The notes: generated from the letters alone by a model not told the origin. A stretch of DNA of 64,000 bases from Prosthecobacter sp. (GCF_034366625.1 NZ_JAXMIH010000006.1:62001-126000), one strand, 5' to 3'. Positions 52,559 to 62,841 are shown, counted from the stretch's first letter. Numbers and translations: made by a program.

Positions 52559-54475
52559 CTATTCCGCCAGCTCAAGCACGCAGCGAAAACCGTAATCGGT
52601 GAAGCCGGAGCTGGGTTCGACGGAATGGCGGTAGTTCGCGAGCACCTGGGTCCGCTCACCCGTGGTCCACGAACCGCCGCGCAGCACGCGCCTAGTTTTC
52701 TGCGGGTCGAGCCAGTCGTCGCACCACTCCCACACATTGCCGCCGAGGTCATAAAGTCCGAACTCATTGGCCGGATAATTGCCCACGGAATAGGTACCTA
52801 TGCCGGAATCGCTGTGATTTGGCAGCACGCTCCGCAGGTGACGGTAGGTGCCGTTCTCGATCGGCTGGCGCATCTCCGTCCCGGCATAGTTTCCGGGCAG
52901 CGCTTGATCCGGCCAGGCATCACCCCACGGATAGACCTCCACCAGCAGGCCATGTTTCTCCAAAGGTGCCTTCGCAGCATGCTCGCGCCGTCCAAGATCG
53001 ACAGCGCAGCTCCACTCGTGATCGGTCGGCAGGCGGTAGCGATCCCGCACCCCAATCTTGCCCGCCTTGCGATCCTGTTCCGTCAGCCACGCGCAGAAGT
53101 CCTGCATCGCATTCCAGTCCTTCACGATGGCCGGGTGGACGATCTCCTGCCTGAAGGAAGTGGGCTCCCGCGCGTGCTTCGGCTGTTGCTCCCGAAAGCG
53201 GTCGAAATCCACCACGCGCGTCTCCCAAATGCTGAAGAGCACGCGCTTCCCGTTCGTCGGCCCTCCCGTGATCGGCACGGGCGCGAACTTCATGTCGATG
53301 CTGTTCAGGAAAGGGAGAGCCTTCGTAGCTTCAGCGGGAGTGGCGGCACCTGTTTCCAAGGGAGGCGGCGCAGCGGCGAAAAATCTTCCCGATGCGGAAA
53401 CGGGTGCCCATTCGCCCCATGCCAGCCATCCACCCGCCGCAATCAGAGCCGCGATGGATAAGGCACGAATGCGCCTCCCCCGGCGGGCCAACTGTTCCGC
53501 ATCAATGAACGGAGTCGCGAGCGCTTCGAGAGCCGCGCGGACCTCCGCCGCACTCGCGAAACGCGCCGCCGGATCAGGCTGCATCGCACGGCTCACGATC
53601 TCATCCCAGCGCGGATCACAGCCGGTACGCTTCGACGGTGGATCAAAGATACCTTCCGCACGGTCGCCGCAGAGCATCTCATAAAAGATCGCGCCGAGGG
53701 CAAAAAGATCGGCGCGATGATCCACCTCGGCACCACGCAACTGCTCCGGCGCCATGTAGCCCAGCGTGCCCATGACCCTGCCAGAGACGGTCAATGCGCT
53801 CACATCCAGATCAGAATCCATCAGCCGCGCCAGCCCGAAGTCCGCCACCTTCACGCGCCCTTTTGCACCCATCAGCACATTGGCCGGCTTGATGTCCCGA
53901 TGCACCACGCCCTCGCCATGCGCATAAGCCAGCGCATCACAGATCTGCATGCCGATGAGCCGCGCATCCATGCCTGCGGCCCCCGCCTTGATCAAGTCCG
54001 CCAGACTCACGCCGTCCACATGCTCCATCACAAAGTAAAGCAAGCCGCCAGGCATCTGCCCCGAATCATAAAAGGCCACGACATTCGAATGACTCAGCCT
54101 CGCCATCGCCCGCGCCTCCCGCTCGAAGCGCCTCTTGAATTCATCGTCCGCGCCTCTGTCCTGGCGCATGATCTTGATCGCCACCGGACGTTTCAATGAG
54201 AGCTGCGTGCCTTTGTAAACCGCGCCCATGCCACCACGACCGATGAAGCTCTCCACGCTGTAAAACCCGCGCGGCAGCAGCGCCGCCACTTCCTCCGCCG
54301 TGGGCGGCTCCCAGCCCGCACTCCGACGTGTCACGCGGGATTCCGGCATTGAATCACCCGGCAGCGTCGGCTCCGCGAGCGCCACTTTCTTCAAGCACAC
54401 CGGACACTTGCCGCCCAGCACCTCCGCCGTGATCGGCGTACCGCAAGTTAGGCAGGAGGTGGGGTCGGCATTCAT
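52559..54475 (-). CDS. Ser/Thr protein kinase with N-terminal zinc ribbon and extracytoplasmic SUMF1 domain
   Basis: 638 residues. N-terminal zinc ribbon with Cys8, Cys11, Cys24 and Cys27 (CLTCGTP, CPVCLKK). Kinase domain ~70-320: IGRGGMGAVYKG, Lys101 in PVAIKIM, HRDIKPAN (192-), DFG (212-), APEQ (243-). Transmembrane helix ~337-353, then a FGE-sulfatase-type domain (~385-638: YRLPTDHEWSCAVDLG, GLYDLGGNVWEWCDDWLDPQKTRRVLRGGSW, YGFRCV). The sister kinase gene begins 14 bp downstream; the ECF sigma gene ends 4 bp upstream. The layout indicates one operon and probably linked signalling. Confidence 0.95.
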   Translation of the reverse strand: MNADPTSCLTCGTPITAEVLGGKCPVCLKKVALAEPTLPGDSMPESRVTRRSAGWEPPTAEEVAALLPRGFYSVESFIGRGGMGAVYKGTQLSLKRPVAIKIMRQDRGADDEFKRRFEREARAMARLSHSNVVAFYDSGQMPGGLLYFVMEHVDGVSLADLIKAGAAGMDARLIGMQICDALAYAHGEGVVHRDIKPANVLMGAKGRVKVADFGLARLMDSDLDVSALTVSGRVMGTLGYMAPEQLRGAEVDHRADLFALGAIFYEMLCGDRAEGIFDPPSKRTGCDPRWDEIVSRAMQPDPAARFASAAEVRAALEALATPFIDAEQLARRGRRIRALSIAALIAAGGWLAWGEWAPVSASGRFFAAAPPPLETGAATPAEATKALPFLNSIDMKFAPVPITGGPTNGKRVLFSIWETRVVDFDRFREQQPKHAREPTSFRQEIVHPAIVKDWNAMQDFCAWLTEQDRKAGKIGVRDRYRLPTDHEWSCAVDLGRREHAAKAPLEKHGLLVEVYPWGDAWPDQALPGNYAGTEMRQPIENGTYRHLRSVLPNHSDSGIGTYSVGNYPANEFGLYDLGGNVWEWCDDWLDPQKTRRVLRGGSWTTGERTQVLANYRHSVEPSSGFTDYGFRCVLELAE

Positions 54476-54479
54476 GCGA

Positions 54480-55217
54480 TCAAATCCCGAACAAATGCTT
54501 CATCTCCGCCGCCGCCTCAGCGGGATCGAGAACCGTCATCTCGACCTGCTCGCGCACACAAGCCCGAAAACGCCGCCGCACCCGATGCACGGCGACGGCG
54601 AAAGCCTGGGAGTTCAGGCCGATCTGATCACAGACATCCTCGTAGCCGTCCGCGCCTGAGTCTGCGGTCAGAAACGGCTCCACCGCCGTGAACACCTCGC
54701 CGCGCCCCGTGACCCGATACTCATCCCGCAGCGCCTCCAGCGCGCAATCCATCAGCACCACGGCCCATTGTTGATCAAAGGCCTCCGCAGGCGTGCTGCC
54801 ATACGCAGGCTGCTCGCGAAACCAGTTCTCCCCTTCCTGCGCGACGAACGGCAGCATGATCTCACCGCCACCGCGCTTCAGCGCCTGCCTGCTTCTCAAA
54901 TGATCGATGAGAAAGAAATCCAGCGCACCGAGCAAAAAGGTGCGGAAGCGCCCTTTTTCGCGATCCGCCCGGCCAAAAGCCTCATGACGCAGCAGCCGGG
55001 CAAAAAACTCCTGCGTCAGATCCTGCGCATCCACAGCCTGATGCCCGCGTCGGCGAATCTCCGCATAGATCGGTCGCCAGTACGCGCGACACAGTTCATT
55101 GAGCGCCTCTCTCACCTCCTGCGACTGATCCCCGCCCGCCATCGCGACCAGACTCCAGCGCGTGGTGTCAAACCGCGCACGCGAGGGATGCGATGCAAAA
55201 CTGCCTGCCGCTGCCAT
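54480..55217 (-). CDS. ECF sigma factor, Ser/Thr-kinase-associated type
   Basis: 245 residues. Region 2: RYWRPI-type core in LNELCRAYWRPIYAEIRRRG, DAQDLTQEFFARLLRHEAF and FRTFLLGALDFFLIDHLRSR. Region 4 is the C-terminal third (YEDVCDQIGLNSQAFAVAVHRVRRRFRACVREQVEMTV). These match the RpoE-like ECF groups that in Planctomycetes and Verrucomicrobia are encoded beside membrane Ser/Thr kinases and lack classical anti-sigma partners. It heads the operon of three: sigma, kinase, kinase. A plausible model is control by phosphorylation, not shown here. Resembles the sigma gene at 62842. Confidence 0.93.
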   Translation of the reverse strand: MAAAGSFASHPSRARFDTTRWSLVAMAGGDQSQEVREALNELCRAYWRPIYAEIRRRGHQAVDAQDLTQEFFARLLRHEAFGRADREKGRFRTFLLGALDFFLIDHLRSRQALKRGGGEIMLPFVAQEGENWFREQPAYGSTPAEAFDQQWAVVLMDCALEALRDEYRVTGRGEVFTAVEPFLTADSGADGYEDVCDQIGLNSQAFAVAVHRVRRRFRACVREQVEMTVLDPAEAAAEMKHLFGI

Positions 55218-55319
55218 GCTGTCGTTTTAGCCAACGACGGAACTTAATTCAACTGCGGACGACGGCGGCAATTCAAAATTCCACTTTGCATCGCCTGCCG
55301 CCCCATGCTTCGGAACGCC

Positions 55320-56135
55320 ATGCTCACCGATTACCACACGCACACCCCGCTCTGCCTGCACGCGGAGGGGAATCCGGTCGATTATGCGCGGCATGCGCGG
55401 AAGATCGGCCTCGCGGAGATCGGGCTGTCGGACCACAACCCGATGCCGGAGCACTTTGACGACTGGCGCATGCCGCTCTCGGACCTGCCACGCTACTTTG
55501 AACTGGTGAACGAAGCCCGCGAAGCACTGCCGGACTTCCCCATCCGCCTAGCGCTCGAATGCGACCATCTCGAAGGCCGGGAGAAGTGGATCGATGAGAC
55601 GGCGGGCATGGCGGACTGGGATTACCTCATCGGCAGTGTGCATTACATCCATGACGGCATCGCGGTGGATGATCCGAAGCATGTGTCACGCTGGAAGACC
55701 GCCAACGACATCGAGCACATGTGGGGCATGTACTGGAAGCTCTACGAGCAGATGATCCGCACGCGGCAGTTCGATTTCTTCGCGCATCCCGATCTGGCGA
55801 AACGTTTCGCTCTCCGACCGGAGGGCGACTTGCGGCCCTACTACGCGCCAGTGATCCAAGCACTCCTCGATACGAGCGGCGTTCTTGAAGTCAGCACCGC
55901 CGGCCTGCGCAAGGATGTGCGGGAGATTTATCCGGCGCGCGAGATGCTGGAGATGGCCTTCAGTGCGCAGGTTCCCATCGTCATCAATTCAGACGCCCAT
56001 GTTCCCACGGATGTCGGTGTGGACTTTGACAAGGCGCTCGAACTCGTCCGCAGCGTTGGTTACACAACGACGGTGCGATTTGAGAACCGTCAGCGCAAAG
56101 TCGTGCCATTGCCGGAAAAGTGGCCTCTGGCGTGA
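55320..56135 (+). CDS. PHP-family histidinol-phosphatase
   Basis: 271 residues from ATG 55320, where the PHP domain starts; ATG 55305 would add five residues. Metal-binding motifs: DYHTHTPLC (HxH), IGLSDHNPM, LALECDHLEG, LIGSVHYI, FFAHPDLAKRF and INSDAHVPTDVG. The HisK/HisJ layout (REPGVDWG-like lengths ~270) supports dephosphorylation of histidinol-phosphate in histidine synthesis, although other PHP phosphoesterases look alike. It stands alone, not in a his operon; its stop abuts the M6 protease stop. Confidence 0.85.
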   Translation: MLTDYHTHTPLCLHAEGNPVDYARHARKIGLAEIGLSDHNPMPEHFDDWRMPLSDLPRYFELVNEAREALPDFPIRLALECDHLEGREKWIDETAGMADWDYLIGSVHYIHDGIAVDDPKHVSRWKTANDIEHMWGMYWKLYEQMIRTRQFDFFAHPDLAKRFALRPEGDLRPYYAPVIQALLDTSGVLEVSTAGLRKDVREIYPAREMLEMAFSAQVPIVINSDAHVPTDVGVDFDKALELVRSVGYTTTVRFENRQRKVVPLPEKWPLA

Positions 56136-59100
56136 TCACGGACGTGTGACCTTGAGCCATGCGAAACGCCGGCCGGAGGTGCCCGCAGGAAATGTGGCCC
56201 TCACTTGCTGGATGAGACCGTTGTCGCTCAGGATGGTCTCGACGACGCCGGCGCTGCTCCATGGGCCGAGAAGATTGTCGGCCCACTCGACCTGGAAGGT
56301 GAGTTCCGCCATGGCGAGCTTGTTCCGCGTGTAGAGAAACTCCACGAGGCCGCCTTCCGGCGGCTCGATGTTTTCCGTGGCAGAACTGGCCGTGTTCGGC
56401 CCGGCACCCGTGGCAAATTCGAGCAGGTTCGATTTGCCGTCGTGATCGGGATCGGCATCATCGGCCGCGTCACCGGTGTTGGCGGTGGTGAGGAAATGCT
56501 GCTGCCGCCAGGAGGTCACCGGCACGCCACCGCTGCCCATGAGATTGATGTCAAAGGTGTTTTCATCCGCATCGTTGCTTTGGATGTGCAGGGCAGCGGT
56601 GCGCGCATCCGAGGCGCCGGGCGTGAAGGTGACGGTGAAGGTGGTGAAGTCGCCGGGATTGAGGGAGGTCTGGCCGAGGCTGCCGAGAGCGAAGTCCGTG
56701 TCGTTTGTGCCGTTTCTTGTCACCACGAGGCCGTTGAGCTGGGCATTGCCAGTGTTACGAATGGTGAAGGTGCGCACGGTGTTGTTTCCGGGCAGCGCGG
56801 TGCCGAAATCGACGGTGGAAGCGTTGTCGGTGAGGCCGTTGCTGGCGGGTTGTTCGACGACGATTTCGGGGCCGCCTGAACCACCGGCAAAGACGACTTG
56901 ATCGACCCAGACGCGGTCCTGGCCGCCCGCGAAGAAGGAATCCTTCTCGTAAGACCAGCGAATGACGTGCGTGCCGGCGCTGATGGGCCGGACGATTTCC
57001 GTCCAGTCCACTTCGCCGCTGGCAGAGCCGTAGGGTGCGCCATCGACGGTGAGTTTGAGCGAGTCGAAGCCCGATTCGGAAGACACTTTCCACCAGAAAC
57101 TGAGCGTGCCAGGGCCGGTGACGGTGGTTTCGATGAAGGACTGCTCGCTGTTGCCGACGGTGCCGCTGGTGGCGCTGTCCACACCATCATGCGAGGGCGA
57201 GGTGACGCCGGTCCAGGCCAGCGCGTCCGCGCTGGTGGTCCAGGTGAGGCCGGTGGTGTCGAGCGCGTCGGCGAGCGGCACGCTGGTGGTGCCAGCGATG
57301 ACGACTTGATCGAGAAAAACGGTGTTACTGGTGCCGACGGTGGAGGGGGAGGACTTGCTCAAGGTCCAGCGCAGCGTGTGGTCGCCCGCGCCAAGGGCGT
57401 GCTGGAAGAAAGTCCAGTCCTCATCACCACCGATGTGGTTAACGGAGTCACCATCCACAGAAAAGTCGAAGAAGTCGCTGAAGCTAGGGTTGGAGGACTT
57501 CCACCAGAAGGAGACGGTGACGGGGCCGGTGACGGTGGTTTCGAGCCACGAACTCTCACCCTGGCCGAGGTTGTTGGGCATGGCGGCGTCCACGTTGTCA
57601 TGGGACGGGGCGGGGGCAAAGCCGACCCATGATCGTTGGCCGCCGGTGGTCCAGGTACGGCCCGGGGTGTCGAGCCCGACATCCAGCGCCACGGGAGCGA
57701 GCACGGTGACGGTGGCGGTGCGGCTGGTGACGGCATCGACGGAGTTGGCGACGACGACGCTGTATTCGCCGGCATCGGCGGTGGTGGTGCTGTTGAAGAT
57801 GAGGCGGTCGAGTGTGGCACCGGGGATGTTCTGAGGCACGCCGAGACCGTCTTTTTTACGCCATTGGTAGGTGGCGGCGCTGCCGCGGTTGATGACGCGG
57901 AGCTGGGCCGCGCTGCCTTCCACGGCGAGCAGGTCAGCGGGATGATTCGGGTCCAGCGTGACGGGGACGAGCTGGTTGGCGGGATTGTCGAGGAGCACGG
58001 TGTTGTAGAGGTCATCCGGCGGCGGCAGGTTGTTCCCCACCAGGTTGAGCGCGAGCATCTGCGTGCCTTGATACAGCGTGGTGGCATGCGGGAAGAACTC
58101 AGCCAGGGAACCCATGGCCTTGATGAACTGGAGATCGCCGGCGGAGGAAATTTTGCCGTAATTAAACCAGCCGCCGTTCATGGGCTCGTTGAAGACGGCG
58201 AGGAAGAGCACATTGCCGCTGGCATCCACCTCCATGTTCTGGATGGAGTCGCCAGCCAGGACGGTGGCCTGCGTGCCTGCGATGCCGCGTGTCCAGAGCA
58301 GATCACCGCTGGTGGAGAAGCGCGCGATCTCGCCGTGCTCGTAGGGCAGCTCGGAGTAGTAGCCTTGGCCGGGGCTGCCGTAGCTCAGCGTGATGCCATG
58401 CGTGCCGACATGGATTTGCGGCATCCAGGCGGTGACCGGGTTGTAGGAGAGGCTGTTCGCCGGGCCAAAGGCACGCCATTGGAGCTGCAGCGTGCTGTTG
58501 TAGCGGCTGAGGCAGATGCGGCGGTCGGTTTCGGACACGTCGAACATGCTGGCGACATACAAATCGCCCGCGGTGTCGGTTTTCATCGTCAGCCATTGCT
58601 CGGGCGTCTCGCCGGGATCGACTTCGAGCTTGGCGAGCTGCGCACCGGAGGCGTTGTGCTTGTAGAGCACCTGGACGGGGCCGGTGCCGCCGATGATGTC
58701 CTCGGTGACGGCGTGGAAGATGTCGCCCGCAGCGTCCACTTCGGAAAAGAGATGCGTGGCCCAGACGGCGGGGTCGAAGTCGCCGCCATCGAGCTGGCCG
58801 TGTACGACGATGGGGCCGAAGGAGCCGCTGGAGGAGACTTTCACCACCTCCACCATCGAGAACCCATACTGAATGCTTTGCAGATAGGAATGGGAGAGCA
58901 CGAGGTAGGCGCCGCCATCGGGCGTCGGCATCAGGCGTCCGGCCGTGGAGGGACTCTCGAGCACGCTGCGCCAGAGCAGGTTCCCGGCGGCATCGAATTT
59001 CACCATGAGAATGCCGTAATGGGTCCGCGTGACGCCGTTCGTATGATCGAGGTTGTACACCACCTGGGTGTTCCCGGCGGCATCCACACTGCCTGCGGCG

Positions 59101-62100
59101 AAATCACAGATCGCATAGCCTTGCTGCGCGGGGATGCTGGTGTTGTTCACGCCATCCCAGCTCTCCGTGTAGGTCCACGGATCAAACTGACCCGGCCCTG
59201 GAGTGCCGGTGACCGTGCGCTCCCGCCGCCAGCCTCCCGCGCCGAGACGCTGGAAAATGCCGCTGGCACTCTGGCCATCAAACGAGTGGCTGAAGACATA
59301 GGTGTTACCCGCGGCATCCAGGCCAAAGGAGGTCGGCGTGAAGTTGCGCACGTTGTCGGACGGCCCGGCACGCGGCGAATAGGTCTGATGCGCGCCGCTG
59401 CCCACCGTGCCGCCGGCGATGGGCGGCGTCTGCGTCGCTCTTCGCTCGACCAGATGATCCTGTGGCCGCAGCCACACGGGGTTCCAGTCCACGGTGAAGG
59501 TGCTGGTGGCGGTGCTTTCATTGCCTGCGGCATCGCGGGCCACGGCGGTGACCTCGTAGCTGCCGTTTTTCAGGCTGCCTTCGCGAATGCCGAGACGTGG
59601 CAGCCTCAGCGAGCACTTCCAATCCGTCTGTGAACCCAGATCGTCCCCGCCGAAGTGGCCGGGAATCACGGCCTGCGCCGAATTGGTGAACCAGTTCATT
59701 CCGGACCAGTACTTGTCGTCCGCCACGCGTTTGAGATGGAGCGTCACCTCCGGGCGGCCGGAGCTGTCATGCGCGGAGCCGTGGATGAGCGCCGAGGAGT
59801 CGGGCAAAGGCGGCCCGGTGATGACCGTCGGCGGCGTGGTGGTGGGGGATTCGATGACGAGCAGCGGCGGCACGGTATCGACGACGAAACTCGCCGTCGT
59901 ATTGCCGCTGAGGCCGGGCAGCACGGGCAAGGACACGCGCCCGAGGCTGTCCGTGGCCGTCACGGTGACGGTGAAGCCGCCGTCGCCAGTGGGAGCCTGC
60001 GCCACGGCATCCGAGGAGGTCGTGGGATACGACCAGGTGCCGCCGCTGACATCCGCATGCACTTCCGCGAGAGAATTTTCCCACGAATCCCCGTCCCACC
60101 ACTGCGAGCCGCGTTGAATGACGAGCGTGACGCGGTTCAGGACGAGCGTGGCACCCGCGCCGGGCTGCGCGGTGCCCTCGATGACCGGCGCGGAGTTCCG
60201 GTAGCTGCCGTGCAGCGGCCCGGTGAGGGCCACTTTCGGTGCCACCTGTAGCGTGAAGTGAATGTCCCGCCAACCGGAGGACTGGTTCGTGGTATCGATG
60301 GCTTCGACAAAGAACTGGTAGTCGCCATTCGGCAGCAGCGGAGGCAAAGCGACCGTCCAGGGTGAGGTGCCGTTATTCTGCGTCAGGATGTGGTCCGCAG
60401 GCGAAAACGTGCCGCTGTCCAGCGCACCGGGCGCGGGCGACCATTTCAGCCATTTCCCCTGGGTGTGGGAGTAGAGGCTGAATCGCTTCTCCTGGATCGC
60501 CACATTGTCCGTCGCAGTGCCGGTCATGGTCGGCACGGCGCTCAGCGGCGACGCACCAGGGGAGGAAATGGTCGCCTCCGGCGCGGTCATGTCCCGCTGG
60601 ATGCGGAACTGGCGCATCACAAACGGCCCCACCAGCCCGGCCATGTCCACAGAGCGTGCTTTGACCTCATACACGCCGTCCGTGAGCGCCGGGTCGTGCA
60701 TGGGCCGTGCCCAGTTCAGCCCGCCGGTGCCGGCGGCCACGCCTTTCTGCTGCTGCTCGCTGTAGGTGCTCTGCCATTCGTTGGTGGTGAATTTCCAATA
60801 GCGCCCGTCCGGCTTCAGCTCGCGCAGATAGACCTGCACCTCCCACACGCCGGTGCCCCACGCGTCATCATCATACGCTGTGCCCTCAAACTGCGTCATC
60901 GTCTGGTACACCGGGATCACGTCGCCCACCGGCTCCGTGGGCACCGTGATGGTGGTCACGGCAAACTCGTTGCTGGAGACGATGAGGTCCGCCGTGATCG
61001 AGCGGTCGCCGCTGTCTGGGTTGCTGATGTTGCGTACCGCCACGGATGTCTCATCCCCTTCCCCTGGGGTGGTTCCGATGTTGTATTTGCGGGAGCTCGG
61101 CACGGTGGTGGCATCGAAAACCTGACCGTTGACCCACGCATCCGCGCCATCCCCCTGGTTGGTGCCCTCCCCGGTTGCCGGATCCCATTTCGCCACGCGT
61201 TCCAAGTTAAATTTCCCGTCCGCCTGCTCCAAGGCCACTTTGTAATGCCCCTTGGTCGTGCGGTTGCCAGCCCCGCCGGGGCCCCGGTAGATCCATTCGT
61301 TTTTGTTGTCATCAGTCCCCACCGCCTCATCCACATGGTAGATCAAGAGGCCGCTGCCTGGCAGTCCGGAGTCAAATCCCACCGCTCTCCGGTTCTCCAC
61401 CAAAAAGTACTGCTGGCCGGGGTTCCCATTGGTCCACATGCGGTAGATCGTCGGGCTGTCCGAAACCGTCGGAATGACCACGTTCATCGTGTTGGTGGTG
61501 ACATTGACCACCGTGGCCCAGCCCAGTTTTTTGCGTGACCAGGCGTCCATCCAGGTCGGGCGCTCCCCCTCGGTGGACCCCACCAGGCATCCTCTCGCCA
61601 TCAGGCTCCACTGCCCCAGACCGGCGGAGACGGGATTTCCTTTCGTGTCATAGAGGTCCGGCACGCCCAGAGCGTGAGCATACTCGTGGCAGAAAACCCC
61701 GACGTTGCTTGTCACGGTCACGGTCTCGTCCGCAGGCGTCGCTGGATCGTCTGGCTGCGTGCGGAGCAGCTCGCTGGTGATGAAGTAAAGGGACACATAC
61801 ACAGGCTCTCCCTCCGCGTTGAGATCATTCGTCAGAAACGGGGTGATGGAACTCTGGTGCGGCCAGAAGGCGTTCGGCCCGCCGCCACCATCTTCTCCCA
61901 GCCCCTGTGCGATCAGGGCCAGACAGTCCACATAGCCGTCGTTGTTGGTGTCGTAGGGGCCAAAGTCGAAACCATTGCCATCCGCCTGCGTCACAGCATC
62001 CCTCACAAACGTGACCCTGTTCTGATCAAGGTCCGTGGCATCGTTCGGATTGGGCGCGGCATAGGAGGCGCGTGTGCCGGGCACCGTGTACCAGCCTACC

Positions 62101-62762
62101 ACTCCATGCGGACCTCCCGTCACCCGGAATGTCGCACGAGAAACCTTCCAGTAGTAGTCAGTCATCGTCGTATCCTCGCCTGCGGTGATGTTGAACAGAC
62201 GGGATTGAAACTCGCTGACGGCTTTCACTGGCTGGGCTGCCATGTCCGCGAACTTCACACACATCGTCGCCATCATACCGGTGCCGAAGGGATTTGGAGG
62301 TGTTGCGGCATCGTCTGGCGGTGGCGGTGCCTGCGAATCACGCGGGAAAATGCCCTGGTCCATCGGCAGCGGCACGCGTGGCGGCTCAAACACTGGCCCT
62401 TCTTCAGCAGGGGCCGCGTTCTCCATCTCCTCCGCAGGTTCCGCAGGCGACCACGGGCCTCCCGGCGGCGGCTCCTCGTGCGCAGGCAGGCTGGTCAGGT
62501 GACTCGTTTGCGTGTCCGCACCCGCCGGGTCCAGGTAACGCCACTCACCCGTCACGGGGTCTTGGTTGATCGGATAGCCCGCGAGGGTTTCATACCACGA
62601 GAAAACGTCGCTGCCCCGGACCCGCACGCTAAAAGCGGTCCCGTCCGGCTGCTTCAAAACAAAAGGCAGGGCCGAAGCCGGCACGGCCTCCGTGATCTGC
62701 GGCCAGCCTATGGCCAGCAAAAGGAAAAGAAGGCGGATCAGAACGAAAAAGGGCGATTTCAT
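56136..62762 (-). CDS. Very large secreted M6-family metalloprotease with Ig-like and adhesive domains
   Basis: 2208 residues from ATG 62762, opening a signal peptide (MKSPFFVLIRLLFLLLAIGW). Propeptide-like region with PLVVLRQPDGT-type start (FVLKQPDGTAFSVRVRGSD), a Pro/Glu-rich linker, then the M6 protease: TMTDYYWKVS, zinc site HEYAHALGVPDLYD (His359, Glu360, His363, Asp369) and QWSLMARG. Ig-like domains (~660-1140), a beta-propeller-like stretch (~1200-1650), an Ig domain and two concanavalin/MAM-like modules (TSPSHDGVDSATSGTVGNSEQSF twice) follow, then a choice-of-anchor D-like domain (VDFGTALPGNNTVRTFTIRNTG). No sorting signal is seen. Likely extracellular protein degradation. Divergent from the ECF sigma gene at 62842. 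Confidence 0.88.
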   Translation of the reverse strand: MKSPFFVLIRLLFLLLAIGWPQITEAVPASALPFVLKQPDGTAFSVRVRGSDVFSWYETLAGYPINQDPVTGEWRYLDPAGADTQTSHLTSLPAHEEPPPGGPWSPAEPAEEMENAAPAEEGPVFEPPRVPLPMDQGIFPRDSQAPPPPDDAATPPNPFGTGMMATMCVKFADMAAQPVKAVSEFQSRLFNITAGEDTTMTDYYWKVSRATFRVTGGPHGVVGWYTVPGTRASYAAPNPNDATDLDQNRVTFVRDAVTQADGNGFDFGPYDTNNDGYVDCLALIAQGLGEDGGGGPNAFWPHQSSITPFLTNDLNAEGEPVYVSLYFITSELLRTQPDDPATPADETVTVTSNVGVFCHEYAHALGVPDLYDTKGNPVSAGLGQWSLMARGCLVGSTEGERPTWMDAWSRKKLGWATVVNVTTNTMNVVIPTVSDSPTIYRMWTNGNPGQQYFLVENRRAVGFDSGLPGSGLLIYHVDEAVGTDDNKNEWIYRGPGGAGNRTTKGHYKVALEQADGKFNLERVAKWDPATGEGTNQGDGADAWVNGQVFDATTVPSSRKYNIGTTPGEGDETSVAVRNISNPDSGDRSITADLIVSSNEFAVTTITVPTEPVGDVIPVYQTMTQFEGTAYDDDAWGTGVWEVQVYLRELKPDGRYWKFTTNEWQSTYSEQQQKGVAAGTGGLNWARPMHDPALTDGVYEVKARSVDMAGLVGPFVMRQFRIQRDMTAPEATISSPGASPLSAVPTMTGTATDNVAIQEKRFSLYSHTQGKWLKWSPAPGALDSGTFSPADHILTQNNGTSPWTVALPPLLPNGDYQFFVEAIDTTNQSSGWRDIHFTLQVAPKVALTGPLHGSYRNSAPVIEGTAQPGAGATLVLNRVTLVIQRGSQWWDGDSWENSLAEVHADVSGGTWSYPTTSSDAVAQAPTGDGGFTVTVTATDSLGRVSLPVLPGLSGNTTASFVVDTVPPLLVIESPTTTPPTVITGPPLPDSSALIHGSAHDSSGRPEVTLHLKRVADDKYWSGMNWFTNSAQAVIPGHFGGDDLGSQTDWKCSLRLPRLGIREGSLKNGSYEVTAVARDAAGNESTATSTFTVDWNPVWLRPQDHLVERRATQTPPIAGGTVGSGAHQTYSPRAGPSDNVRNFTPTSFGLDAAGNTYVFSHSFDGQSASGIFQRLGAGGWRRERTVTGTPGPGQFDPWTYTESWDGVNNTSIPAQQGYAICDFAAGSVDAAGNTQVVYNLDHTNGVTRTHYGILMVKFDAAGNLLWRSVLESPSTAGRLMPTPDGGAYLVLSHSYLQSIQYGFSMVEVVKVSSSGSFGPIVVHGQLDGGDFDPAVWATHLFSEVDAAGDIFHAVTEDIIGGTGPVQVLYKHNASGAQLAKLEVDPGETPEQWLTMKTDTAGDLYVASMFDVSETDRRICLSRYNSTLQLQWRAFGPANSLSYNPVTAWMPQIHVGTHGITLSYGSPGQGYYSELPYEHGEIARFSTSGDLLWTRGIAGTQATVLAGDSIQNMEVDASGNVLFLAVFNEPMNGGWFNYGKISSAGDLQFIKAMGSLAEFFPHATTLYQGTQMLALNLVGNNLPPPDDLYNTVLLDNPANQLVPVTLDPNHPADLLAVEGSAAQLRVINRGSAATYQWRKKDGLGVPQNIPGATLDRLIFNSTTTADAGEYSVVVANSVDAVTSRTATVTVLAPVALDVGLDTPGRTWTTGGQRSWVGFAPAPSHDNVDAAMPNNLGQGESSWLETTVTGPVTVSFWWKSSNPSFSDFFDFSVDGDSVNHIGGDEDWTFFQHALGAGDHTLRWTLSKSSPSTVGTSNTVFLDQVVIAGTTSVPLADALDTTGLTWTTSADALAWTGVTSPSHDGVDSATSGTVGNSEQSFIETTVTGPGTLSFWWKVSSESGFDSLKLTVDGAPYGSASGEVDWTEIVRPISAGTHVIRWSYEKDSFFAGGQDRVWVDQVVFAGGSGGPEIVVEQPASNGLTDNASTVDFGTALPGNNTVRTFTIRNTGNAQLNGLVVTRNGTNDTDFALGSLGQTSLNPGDFTTFTVTFTPGASDARTAALHIQSNDADENTFDINLMGSGGVPVTSWRQQHFLTTANTGDAADDADPDHDGKSNLLEFATGAGPNTASSATENIEPPEGGLVEFLYTRNKLAMAELTFQVEWADNLLGPWSSAGVVETILSDNGLIQQVRATFPAGTSGRRFAWLKVTRP

Positions 62763-62841
62763 GTCAGAACAAGGTGTGAGTTGCCTTCCTTTCCCGCCGG
62801 GCGCAGGATTGTTTCCAAGAAACGCCGGATTATTGCCCCCG

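Noticed and set aside
57636..59633. 665-codon open frame on the plus strand opposite the M6 protease
   Set aside because: Antisense shadow; the protease frame carries signal peptide, zinc motif and recognisable domains.
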